The position numbers and the translations under genes were made by a program. Below are positions 6,767 to 12,816 of a stretch of 12,816 nucleotides of DNA, one piece after another (the stretch's first letter is position 1; each line of letters starts with the position of its first letter). The stretch lies in NCBI GenBank assembly GCA_035702845.1, contig DASSZK010000088.1, positions 1-12,816 on the forward strand, given 5' to 3'. A model generated the notes under the pieces. That model was not told where the DNA came from. It saw only the letters and a list, made by a program, of their open reading frames with translations, and did not search any database. The DNA comes from JAJZMF01 sp035702845. GTDB lineage: Bacteria; Actinomycetota; Acidimicrobiia; Acidimicrobiales; Palsa-688.

Positions 6767-7168
6767 ATGCCGGTAGAGAGAGAACATCCAGGGACCAAGC
6801 GCGGACCGCAGGACTGGTTCACCGGGGAGGTGTGGTTGGACGTACTGGCCAGCCCGGACGACGGCGGGCCGGCTATTGAGGTGTTCAAGGTCAACTTCAC
6901 CCCGGGGGCCAGGACGGCCTGGCATTCGCACCCCGCCGGCCAGGTGCTGCTCGTAAGCGAGGGTGCCGGCCTGGTGCAGAGCCGTGGGGGTGAGATCGAG
7001 CATGTCCACGCCGGCGACCGGGTGAGCGCGGCGCCTGACGAGGAGCACTGGCACGGCGCCGGCCCCGGTACGTTCATGGCCCATATCGCCATCCAGCCAA
7101 AATCTGCGGACGGCAAGACGACGCATTGGGGCGAGCACGTAACCGACGACGAGTACCCGGCAGGCTGA
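6767..7168 (+). CDS. Cupin protein resembling bacterial manganese-dependent hydroxynitrile lyases
   Basis: A 133-residue single-domain cupin from ATG 6767, with GGGGGAGA about nine bases upstream. Motif 1 is FTPGARTAWHSHPAGQVLLV (metal ligands H53, H55, Q59) and motif 2 is HAGDRVSAAPDEEHWHGA (H94). The opening GPQDWFTG and the ending HIAIQ then DGKTTHWGEHVTDDEY match the small cupins that include Granulicella tundricola hydroxynitrile lyase, and the ligand numbers coincide with those I recall for it. Many relatives sit beside carboxymuconolactone decarboxylase genes and have no proven activity, so the reaction here is open. Residue 40, near the metal site, is Phe where I recall Ala in the characterised enzyme. 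There is no signal peptide. The gene is 17 bp ahead of the transglutaminase-like gene and may be cotranscribed with it. Confidence 0.88.
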   Translation: MPVEREHPGTKRGPQDWFTGEVWLDVLASPDDGGPAIEVFKVNFTPGARTAWHSHPAGQVLLVSEGAGLVQSRGGEIEHVHAGDRVSAAPDEEHWHGAGPGTFMAHIAIQPKSADGKTTHWGEHVTDDEYPAG

Positions 7169-7185
7169 TCGCTACCATTGGCCAG

Positions 7186-7563
7186 ATGTGGAGGTTGCGG
7201 CCGTCCGTGCTGGCGGGAGCCCTTTGGGCGACGGTGGCCGCCATGCTGGTACGGCGCCGGCTGCGCCGAGACGGGGTAAAGGCTAAAGCCCCCCGCCCGC
7301 CACGCCTGGGGCGCGGCGCCGGGCGCGGGGTCATGGGTGCCTTGAAACGCCTCGAGCCGACATGCCTTGAAAAGGCGCTCGTCCAGCAGGCTTGGTTGGC
7401 ATCCCAAGGGGTGGCGTTGGACGTCGTGATCGGCGTGCCTCTTGACGGAAATATCTCCAAGCGCACGCCCGCCCACGCCTGGGTCGATGGCACCGATGCC
7501 GTGTCGCCGGCAGTTTTCCAGGAGTTCCACCGCTTGCCACCGCCGGCGTTGCGAAAGCCGTAA
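7186..7563 (+). CDS. Lasso-peptide B2-like (McjB C-terminal, PF13471-type) transglutaminase-fold protein
   Basis: A 125-residue protein from ATG 7186. The core LKRLEPTCLEKALVQQAWLA (catalytic Cys C60), then GVALDVVIGVP and AHAWVDG (H97, D101), matches the cysteine-protease-like fold of lasso-peptide leader peptidases (B2/McjB C-terminal, Transglut_core3). The N-terminus has one short hydrophobic stretch (about residues 8-22) followed by RRRLRR, possibly a membrane anchor. Family B2 proteins normally work with a PqqD-like B1 protein and an asparagine synthetase-like cyclase; neither is in this window, nor is an obvious precursor. It may therefore be an orphan peptidase with another job. It starts 17 bp after the cupin gene. 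There is no clear ribosome site, and TACCAT lies seven bases before the ATG, so a leaderless message is conceivable. Confidence 0.78.
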   Translation: MWRLRPSVLAGALWATVAAMLVRRRLRRDGVKAKAPRPPRLGRGAGRGVMGALKRLEPTCLEKALVQQAWLASQGVALDVVIGVPLDGNISKRTPAHAWVDGTDAVSPAVFQEFHRLPPPALRKP

Positions 7564-7579
7564 AGGGCCCGCCTTTTTT
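7562..7579. terminator. Short bidirectional hairpin between convergent genes
   Basis: AAAGG (7562-7566) pairs with CCTTT (7572-7576) around a five-base loop and is followed by T-residues to 7579, giving a small intrinsic terminator on the plus strand. Read from the other side, the A-run precedes the stem and the T-run is only three bases. It overlaps the TAA of the B2-like gene and lies in the 20-bp gap before the dnaE2 stop. The stem is short, so its strength is doubtful. Confidence 0.45.
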
Positions 7580-7583
7580 GCGA

Positions 7584-10500
7584 TCAGTGGAAGTCACGCG
7601 AGCGCAGCCCGCCTCGCCCTCCGGCGCCCGCGAGCGGAGCGAGAGCCTCCATGTGGGTGGCCAACAGGTTTATGGCACCGTCGACCTTCTCCAGCCTGCC
7701 TTTTACCACCAATGCAGGAGCGCTCCGGGCGACTGTGCCAAAGCGCTTCCAGATCTCACCCGTACAGATCACGTTTACCAGGCCCGTCTCGTCTTCGAGG
7801 TTCACGAAAACCGTGCCCTTGGCCGTCATGGGCCGCTGGCGGTGGGTGACCACCCCTCCGATGGCCACGGGTGACCCGTGGGGCAGCGTTGCCAGCTCGG
7901 CGGCGGTTACCAGGCCCTTCTTGCGGAAATGGTCACGGTAGATCTCGGTTGGGTAGCTGTCCGGTGACAGCCCGGTGGCCCACAAGTCAGCCCGGTTGAG
8001 CTCGGTACGGGTCATGCCCGGCAGTGCCGGTGCCTTGGCCCCGGTTACAAGGCCCTCCAGAGGGACCGATCGGGCACGTTCGCCCCGGCGGCCCCGAGCG
8101 GGCTTGCCGGTAACGGAGCCGAGCGCGCCTGCCGCCCACAGCGCTTCGCGCCTTTGCAGGCCGAAGCAGTCGAAAGCCCCTGCCGTGGCCAATGCCTCCG
8201 TCTGAGCGGTGGTCAGCTCGCAGCGGCTGACTACTGCCTCCATGTCCGCATAGGGCTGGCCACTGGCGATCTTGCCTGCGAGCTCCTGGCCGATGTTGCG
8301 GACGTAAGAGAGCCCGAGCCTCACCGCCGGGCCACCGCCTACCCTGCCTGGCTTTTGTAGTAGCGAGCCGGCGGCACTGGCGTTGACGTCGGGCCGGCGG
8401 ACCTCGACCCCGTGGCGGCGGGCATCGAGCACCAGGCTCTGAGGCGACCAGAACCCCATGGGCTGGCTGTCGAGAAGGCCGGCGAGGAAGGCGGCGGGGT
8501 AGTGAAGTTTCAGCCATGCCGAGGAGTACACGAGATAGGCGAAGCTCACTGAATGGCTTTCAGGGAACCCGAAATTGGCAAAAGCCGCCATCTGTGCCCA
8601 GATCTGGTCGGCCACGGGGCCGGATGCCCCCCGCTCGGCCAGGCCGGCGTAAAAGCGCGACTTTAGCTTTTCCATGCGGGCAGCACTGCGTTTGGAGCCC
8701 ATGGCTTGGCGCAACTGGTCGGCTTCGGCTGGGCTGAAACCGGCCACGTCTATGGCCATTTGCATGAGCTGCTCTTGGAACAGCGGGACGCCCAGGGTCT
8801 TTTTGAGGCTGGGCTCCAGCAAGGGATGGAGATAGGTGACGCGTTCGGTGCCGTTTCGCCGGCGCAAGTACGGGTGCACCGAGTTGCCCTGGATGGGCCC
8901 AGGCCGGATCAAGGCCACCTCGATTACCAGGTCGTAGAAGGTCCGTGGGCGCAACCGGGGGAGCGTGGCCATCTGTGCCCGGCTCTCCACCTGGAATATC
9001 CCAACAGAGTCCGCCCGGCACAACATGTCATAGACCTCGGGCTCTTGAGGGATGTCGGCCAGGTCGACCTCTGTACCGTTGTAGCTCTTTATATGGTCGA
9101 CGGTGGCATGCAGGGCCGAGAGCATCCCCAGGCCGAGCATGTCAAACTTGACCAGTCCGGCCCGGGCGCAATCGTCTTTGTCCCATTGCAGGACACTGCG
9201 GTTGGCCATTCGGGCCCACTCCACCGGGCATACTTCTGACACCGGCCGGTCGCAGAGGACCATGCCACCCGAATGGATCCCGAGGTGGCGGGGGAAGTCC
9301 AGGACTTGGCGCGAAAGGTCCAGCACGGGAGAAGGAACGGGGCTTTGGTCTTTGTCCCCTGGGCTGCCAGCGCTCGGCGCTGAGGGTAATTGGCCCCAGG
9401 CGTCGATGCTCTTGGACCAGGCGTCCACCTGGCCGGGAGAGGCACCCAGCGCTTTGCCCATGTCCCTTACAGCTGAGCGCGGCCGGTAGGTGATGACGTT
9501 TGCCACCTGGGCGGCTTGGGCTCTGCCGTAGCGGTTGTAGGCGTACTGGATGGCCTCCTCCCGTCGCTCGCTTTCTATATCGACGTCGATGTCGGGAGGC
9601 CCATCTCGCTCAGGCGACAAGAACCGCTCGAACAAAAGGCCGAGGCCCACGGCGTCTGCTTTGGTGATGCCGAGGGCGTAACAAACCGCCGAGTTGGCGG
9701 CCGATCCGCGGCCCTGGCAGTAGATGCCGGCCTCGTTGCAAAATCGCACTATGTCCCAGACGATGAGGAAATAGCCGGCGAAACCGAGGCTCTCGATCAT
9801 GTCGAGCTCGTAATCGATCTGGGCATAGGCCCGTGGGTGGCTGGGTGCCTGGCGAGCCCCGTAGCGCCGCAGCGCTCCTTGCTCTGTCAGATGGCGTAAC
9901 CACGCCATCTCGTCGTAACCCTCGGGGGTAGGGAAGGGGGGCAGCTTGGGCGACACCAGCTCCAGGTTGAAAGCACAAGCCGATCCCAGAGTGGCCGCCC
10001 GCTCCACGGCACCCGGGTAGCGAGCGAACCAGCGCTCCTGCTCGGCGGCGGACCGCAGGTGAGCGCTGGCCGCCGCCGGCAACCACCCGTCTATGTCGTC
10101 CAGGCTCCTGCGGCTGCGGACCGCAGCCAAGGCGCCCCCCAGGCGCGCCCGCTCAGGCCGGTGGTAGTGGACGTTGTTAGTGGCCACCACTTCAGCACTG
10201 GCGTAGTAGGCGATCTCTACCAGGGCATCGTTACGAGCGGAGGCGAGAGGCTCGCCGTGGTCCCATATCTCTACGACGACATTGTCCCGGCCGAACAACC
10301 TCTGCAGATGCTCCAGCTCAGCTCTTGCCGCGCCCGGGCCGCCGCTCATGAGCGCCGACGGGACCGGTCCCTTGCGGCACCCGGTCAAGACCAGCCAGTG
10401 GGACGCGTTGCCTACGGGCCCGGAGGGCACCGCCATCCCCGACAGGTCCGGGCGCGTGCCGCAACCGATGGTGGCGAGCGTCGAGATGTCCAGCATGGGC

Positions 10501-10850
10501 CGGCCTTTTTGACCTCCGAGGAGGTGGGCGGCCGATACAGCCTGGCACAGGCGGCCGTACCCGACCGGGTCCCGCGCCAGCACCACCACATGAGCGCCCT
10601 CGGGGTCCGCAGCTCCTACCTGTGCCTTGGTGAGGCCGAGAGTGAGCTCTGTTCCGAAGACGGTGGGGAGGCCGGCGCCGGCGGCCGCTTCCGCGAAGCG
10701 CACCGCCCCGTACATGCCATCGTGGTCGGTTAGGGCCAGGGCGTCCAGGCCGAGCCGCACCGCTTCGTCTACCAGCTCGTCTGGGTGGGAGGCCCCATCC
10801 AGAAAACTAAAGTTGGAGTGGCAGTGCAGCTCTGCGTAGTGGCCCCTCAC
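7584..10850 (-). CDS. dnaE2: Error-prone DNA polymerase III alpha subunit (DnaE2/ImuC)
   Basis: A 1088-residue C-family polymerase, normal length for DnaE2. An N-terminal PHP domain begins almost at once (YAELHCHSNFSFLDGAS, H9 and H11; LTDHDGMYG at 40-48). The palm domain has QGRGSAANSAVCYALGIT (379-396), catalytic aspartates in PPDIDVDIESERRE (D422, D424) and VKFDMLGLGML (D570). The fingers and helix-hairpin-helix region follow (FPESHSVSFAYLVYSSAWLKLHYPAAFLAG), and an OB-fold ends the chain (VAIGGVVTHRQRPMTAKGT, NLEDETGLVNVI). A Ser/Pro-rich insert lies at about 489-510. It is the lesion-bypass polymerase that causes damage-induced mutation in actinobacteria together with ImuA' and ImuB, whose genes are not in this window. 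GTG 10850 is chosen because the PHP domain starts there and a promoter with an SOS box ends just upstream; the frame is open to 11045, but that extension is not conserved in character. Confidence 0.96.
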   Translation of the reverse strand: MRGHYAELHCHSNFSFLDGASHPDELVDEAVRLGLDALALTDHDGMYGAVRFAEAAAGAGLPTVFGTELTLGLTKAQVGAADPEGAHVVVLARDPVGYGRLCQAVSAAHLLGGQKGRPMLDISTLATIGCGTRPDLSGMAVPSGPVGNASHWLVLTGCRKGPVPSALMSGGPGAARAELEHLQRLFGRDNVVVEIWDHGEPLASARNDALVEIAYYASAEVVATNNVHYHRPERARLGGALAAVRSRRSLDDIDGWLPAAASAHLRSAAEQERWFARYPGAVERAATLGSACAFNLELVSPKLPPFPTPEGYDEMAWLRHLTEQGALRRYGARQAPSHPRAYAQIDYELDMIESLGFAGYFLIVWDIVRFCNEAGIYCQGRGSAANSAVCYALGITKADAVGLGLLFERFLSPERDGPPDIDVDIESERREEAIQYAYNRYGRAQAAQVANVITYRPRSAVRDMGKALGASPGQVDAWSKSIDAWGQLPSAPSAGSPGDKDQSPVPSPVLDLSRQVLDFPRHLGIHSGGMVLCDRPVSEVCPVEWARMANRSVLQWDKDDCARAGLVKFDMLGLGMLSALHATVDHIKSYNGTEVDLADIPQEPEVYDMLCRADSVGIFQVESRAQMATLPRLRPRTFYDLVIEVALIRPGPIQGNSVHPYLRRRNGTERVTYLHPLLEPSLKKTLGVPLFQEQLMQMAIDVAGFSPAEADQLRQAMGSKRSAARMEKLKSRFYAGLAERGASGPVADQIWAQMAAFANFGFPESHSVSFAYLVYSSAWLKLHYPAAFLAGLLDSQPMGFWSPQSLVLDARRHGVEVRRPDVNASAAGSLLQKPGRVGGGPAVRLGLSYVRNIGQELAGKIASGQPYADMEAVVSRCELTTAQTEALATAGAFDCFGLQRREALWAAGALGSVTGKPARGRRGERARSVPLEGLVTGAKAPALPGMTRTELNRADLWATGLSPDSYPTEIYRDHFRKKGLVTAAELATLPHGSPVAIGGVVTHRQRPMTAKGTVFVNLEDETGLVNVICTGEIWKRFGTVARSAPALVVKGRLEKVDGAINLLATHMEALAPLAGAGGRGGLRSRDFH

Positions 10851-10856
10851 ATCTCC

Positions 10857-10885
10857 AGTGTACGAACGTATGTTCGAGTAGGCAA
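10857..10885 (-). promoter_or_regulatory. dnaE2 promoter, apparently giving a leaderless mRNA
   Basis: On the minus strand TTGCCT (10885-10880) and TACACT (10862-10857) are separated by 17 bp. Six bases (GGAGAT) then separate the -10 from the GTG start, so transcription would begin at, or within a base of, the start codon. The TACACT hexamer is a strong actinobacterial -10. Confidence 0.75.
10862..10877 (-). promoter_or_regulatory. LexA-binding SOS box in the dnaE2 promoter spacer
   Basis: TCGAACATACGTTCGT on the minus strand matches the actinobacterial SOS box TCGAAC-N4-GTTCGA at 11 of 12 defined positions. It fills most of the -35/-10 spacer and touches the first base of the -10, so LexA bound here would block RNA polymerase directly. 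This fits the DNA-damage induction known for dnaE2 in mycobacteria. Confidence 0.9.
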
Positions 10886-10900
10886 GGGGGACGGGGCACG

Positions 10901-10944
10901 GGGCACGGGCATACGCGGCAAGTGTTACGGGCACGGGCATACGC
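10901..10944. repeat. Duplicated GGGCACGGGCATACGC
   Basis: The exact 16-mer occurs at 10901-10916 and 10929-10944, a 28-bp period. It is preceded by two further GGGGCACG-like units at 10889-10905. It lies 16 bp upstream of the dnaE2 -35 element on the minus strand. Function is unknown; it may be slippage in GC-rich DNA. Confidence 0.6.
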
Positions 10945-11202
10945 AGCCCCTCCTGCCTATGACGCGCCTTGAGGCGAGGCGCACCTTCTCGTGGGCGAGA
11001 GGAGCACGGCGATGGCCCTAGTTCGGCACTGGTTCGGCACGGCACGCCCTGGCACGGCGCTTCCGCGGCCTGACCCAGGGAATGTCTGTCACCTTTATTT
11101 GCTGTCGCCAGCCCACTCGCCTGTCCTCTCCGGGCACATTGTCACAGGCCGCACGTGGTACGGCTTCTTGAACCGGATTTGGAAAAGCTTTGCCGTAGAT
11201 AC

Positions 11203-11378
11203 GATCGCGCGATCAAGAGCACTTGCCCCCCGGCGGTCTCAGGGGCAAAGTGTCATTTTCGCGCGCTGGGCTTTAGACATATGTCATTTTTCGCGCGTCA
11301 CACGCGCGAAAAAGCGCAAAGCGCGGAGGTCGTCGCGTCATCGACGCTAGTTGTCCCCCATTTAGCAGGTGGACAACT
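11203..11378. repeat. Cluster of five inverted repeats (candidate cis-acting site)
   Basis: Within 176 bp: the perfect palindrome GATCGCGCGATC (11203-11214); TTGCCCC/GGGGCAA arms (11223-11229 and 11242-11248); the 12-bp-arm hairpin at 11287-11313; GCGTC-ATC-GACGC (11335-11347); and AGTTGTCC/GGACAACT arms (11349-11356 and 11371-11378). Tandem AAAGCGC (11311-11324) lies between them. The density, the local AT-rich tracts and the adjacent conjugation gene suggest a transfer origin, replication origin or operator array, but no known nic or DnaA consensus is recognised. Confidence 0.6.
11251..11313. repeat. Perfect 12-bp-arm hairpin with a flanking half-site copy
   Basis: TTTTTCGCGCGT (11287-11298), loop CAC, and ACGCGCGAAAAA (11302-11313) form a perfect stem. 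The left arm with its lead (TGTCATTTTTCGCGCG, 11282-11297) is nearly duplicated 31 bp earlier as TGTCATTTTCGCGCG (11251-11265). The T-run precedes the stem on either strand, opposite to an intrinsic terminator. A dimeric protein site with an extra half-site is a better explanation. Confidence 0.7.
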
Positions 11379-11496
11379 GGTGATTATCGCGCGGTTTAAG
11401 GTCGCAATGCGGACCGGCACCCGACGGACACTGTGGCCCTACTGCGCTAAGCAAGAGGCCAAGAGGAGGGTTCGTCGCCGGCGAGGCCGGCTCCTC

Positions 11497-11559
11497 CCCG
11501 CTCAGCCCGCTCAGCCCGCTCAGCCCGCTCAGCCCGGTCAGCCCGCTCAGCCCGCTCAG
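11497..11559. repeat. Seven tandem CCCGCTCAG units
   Basis: Seven head-to-tail 9-bp units; unit five (11533-11541) reads CCCGGTCAG. The coupling-protein stop codon lies in the last unit (11556-11558). Every other unit repeats TGA in the same frame, so seven in-frame stops follow one another. In one plus-strand frame the array reads Ala-Gln-Pro repeats, but no real gene is supported there. Confidence 0.85.
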
Positions 11560-12816
11560 CGCAGTGACGGCGGCGGCGGGTGCAGGCGTTTTTTAGTTGC
11601 GACCTTGTGCCAAGTTAGGGCTGGGGGTGCCCCGGGGACGGCACCTTCCTTTGCGGCGCTGCCGGGCCATACTGGCCCACTTGGCACTGGCCCACTTGGC
11701 ACTGGCCCACTTGGCCCTGGCCCACTTGGCACAGGCCCACTTGGCACAGGAGCCCCGGCGGGACCAGCCCTGTCCGCAGGCTGAGCGGGGTTTTGGGGTG
11801 ACCGCTCGGGTGGCAGGGCAGGCTGAGGCAACCGAGCCGCTTCACAGAAAGGCGGGTAGGCCCACCAAGGTGTCAGCGCCACCGGTGTTGGGGGCTGGGC
11901 GCCGCTTACTACAAGCGCGGTGCCCTGGGGAATGCTGTGTGCCTGGTCTACGGGGATCCTCTCCTGGCGACGCCACGATCTGGTGATGCTCATGGACGCC
12001 CGGCCTGCCCACCATGGGGTGTAGTTGACCGACCTCAGAGGGACGTCGACCTGCCCGGCCAATTTGGAAACCGCCTCGAGTGTGGCCATGTCCGCGATCC
12101 CGGGCAGTACCACCTTTGTGCCGAACAGGGACAAGAACCCATCGGAAGCGTGGCCCCAACGGGAGCGCGCCTGGGACAGGTCCTGCAGGCACGCCATAGT
12201 CAGGAGGCCCTGACCCCCACCTTCGCTCACCATGGCGGGTAGGTCCGGCAGGGGAGCGATGTTGGCCACCTCGTCGAGCAAGAGGGTGACGGGCCCGCCC
12301 GCCCTATGACCGGCAGAAAACCTCCCGTACGCCGCAGCCCTCACTTGTTCCAGAAAAGCCACGACCACGGGAGCCACGAGAGCTTGGTAGCGAGCCGGGG
12401 CGCATATATAGACAGTGGCGGCCTGTGAGGCAAGGCTGGCAGGATCGAGGGTCACCCGGTCTGCTAGGTCGAGAGCCGATGTAGAGCGGTAAGCGGCAAG
12501 GATCCCCGCCGTGGTGGAGAATATGCCGCTTCGCTCCCTCTCTTCCGTGGCTGCGATCCCGCTCAGCACTTCGACTTGTACTGGGCCGTCTGGGTAGGCC
12601 TGGCCCAGCAAGGCCATCGGCTCACGTAGTTCCTGGGTGAGCACCCATCGCACCACGTCACGCATGGCGAGGCCTGCCGTCGCGGCGGCGTGGAACAGCG
12701 GCGCCAGCAGCGCCTCGGCTCTCTCGGTCCAATGGGCGCTCTCCCCGAAGTGCCCGTGGGGGCGCGCCGCTCCCGTCATGACCCTCGCCGTTACGAGCGA
12801 CTCCTCCCACGATTTG
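11556..12816 (-). CDS. TraG/VirD4-type conjugative coupling protein (C-terminal part, 5' end beyond window)
   Basis: The visible 420 residues are open to the right edge, so the start and the Walker A region lie outside. The Walker B strand VTLLLDEVAN (near 12270-12300) is followed by the TraM-recognition pattern IAPLPDLPAMVSEGGGQGL and ACLQDLSQARSRWG (sensor Gln), typical of TraG/TraD/VirD4 ATPases. These bring relaxase-bound DNA to a type IV secretion channel at the inner membrane. Blocks such as ERSGIFSTTAGIL and FGTKVVLPGIAD fit the same family. From about residue 318 past the ATG at 12779 the chain turns proline-rich, with repeated VPSGP units and a basic end (KVATKKRLHPPPPSLR). The tail replaces the usual acidic C-terminus and may contact a partner. 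Upstream in-frame codons (KSWEESLVTARV before that ATG) look like genuine coding sequence, so I do not use the ATG as the start. Confidence 0.88.
   Translation of the reverse strand, partial: KSWEESLVTARVMTGAARPHGHFGESAHWTERAEALLAPLFHAAATAGLAMRDVVRWVLTQELREPMALLGQAYPDGPVQVEVLSGIAATEERERSGIFSTTAGILAAYRSTSALDLADRVTLDPASLASQAATVYICAPARYQALVAPVVVAFLEQVRAAAYGRFSAGHRAGGPVTLLLDEVANIAPLPDLPAMVSEGGGQGLLTMACLQDLSQARSRWGHASDGFLSLFGTKVVLPGIADMATLEAVSKLAGQVDVPLRSVNYTPWWAGRASMSITRSWRRQERIPVDQAHSIPQGTALVVSGAQPPTPVALTPWWAYPPFCEAARLPQPALPPERSPQNPAQPADRAGPAGAPVPSGPVPSGPGPSGPVPSGPVPSGPVWPGSAAKEGAVPGAPPALTWHKVATKKRLHPPPPSLR
11671..11750. repeat. Five 15-bp tandem units coding the VPSGP tail
   Basis: ACTGGCCCACTTGGC occurs exactly at 11671-11685, 11686-11700 and 11701-11715, with slightly changed copies to 11745 and a partial sixth. 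The period is a multiple of three and keeps the coupling-protein frame, giving Ser-Gly-Pro-Val-Pro repeats. Near-identity at DNA level points to recent expansion by slippage. Confidence 0.85.

Larger units (their letters stand above)
10886..11496. other. Intergenic region without a convincing gene
   Basis: About 610 bp between the dnaE2 promoter and the tandem repeat beyond the coupling-protein gene. The minus strand carries no open frame of useful length beyond the upstream extension of the dnaE2 frame. Two plus-strand frames (10991-11350 and 11155-11784) have no recognisable domain, no ribosome site, and composition driven by repeats. The region holds short repeats (10901-10944), small hairpins such as GCGCCT/AGGCGC (10964-10982), the dyad cluster at 11203-11378, and a GCCGGC-GAG-GCCGGC hairpin (11477-11491) inside a GAGGAG/CTCCTC outer stem (11463-11496). 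This last structure may end transcription of the coupling-protein gene. No tRNA or integrase site is recognisable. Confidence 0.6.

Noticed and set aside
5854..7530. A 558-codon open frame on the minus strand across the permease end, regulator, cupin and B2-like genes
   Set aside because: It is antisense to genes with clear domains, has no recognisable motif of its own, and is the kind of long shadow frame expected in high-GC DNA.
10851..11045. Longer dnaE2 start giving 65 extra residues
   Set aside because: The extension would cross the promoter and SOS box and reads as low-complexity sequence; the PHP domain begins at the GTG 10850.
10991..11350. A plus-strand frame of 119 codons in the gene-free region
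   Set aside because: No ribosome site, no domain pattern, and it runs through the dyad cluster.
11497..11559. CRISPR-like array
   Set aside because: Units are 9 bp with no spacers, and no cas gene is present.
11155..11784. A plus-strand frame of 209 codons with Ala-Gln-Pro and Leu-Gly-Thr-Gly repeats
   Set aside because: It owes its length to the two tandem repeats, overlaps the coupling-protein tail antisense, and has no credible start.

Overview
The window is high-GC bacterial DNA, most likely from an actinobacterium (Actinomycetota). Three things point there: a mycothiol S-conjugate amidase (mca), a palindromic LexA site of the actinobacterial GAAC-N4-GTTC type in front of dnaE2, and several genes that appear to lack or nearly lack a 5' leader. 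An early-branching class such as Acidimicrobiia is possible, but this is an impression from protein style and was not tested.

Layout. At the left edge, on the minus strand, is a radical SAM/SPASM protein whose last few codons lie outside the window. A roughly 290-bp control region separates it from a divergent plus-strand gene for a small two-helix membrane protein. Next come a minus-strand pair (mca followed by an SCP2-like gene) and, divergent from it, a glyoxalase II-like metallo-beta-lactamase-fold hydrolase. Mca and the hydrolase together suggest thiol-conjugate detoxification. From 4.2 to 6.7 kb lies an ABC-2 type exporter (ATPase and permease, overlapping by 8 bp), followed by a NarL/LuxR-type response regulator. 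As sequenced, the regulator is broken by two frameshifts and has also lost the loop that carries the conserved receiver lysine. A metal-binding cupin and a small transglutaminase-like protein of the lasso-peptide B2 family follow on the plus strand. They meet the minus-strand error-prone polymerase dnaE2 head to tail across a short bidirectional hairpin.

The dnaE2 start region is the clearest regulatory element: a TTGCCT-N17-TACACT promoter holds a near-consensus SOS box in its spacer and would start transcription at, or within a base of, the GTG codon.

From 10.89 to 11.56 kb there is no convincing gene. The stretch instead holds direct repeats, a cluster of dyad symmetries including a perfect 12-bp-arm hairpin, and a seven-copy 9-bp tandem repeat. 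On its far side is the C-terminal part of a TraG/VirD4-type conjugative coupling protein, which continues past the right edge and ends in a proline-rich pentapeptide-repeat tail. This suggests that the right end enters an integrated conjugative element or plasmid-derived region, and the dyad cluster could be one of its cis-acting sites. That is inference. I did not find a complete, clearly novel multigene system; the dyad cluster, the stand-alone B2-like protein and the decayed regulator deserve the closest second look.
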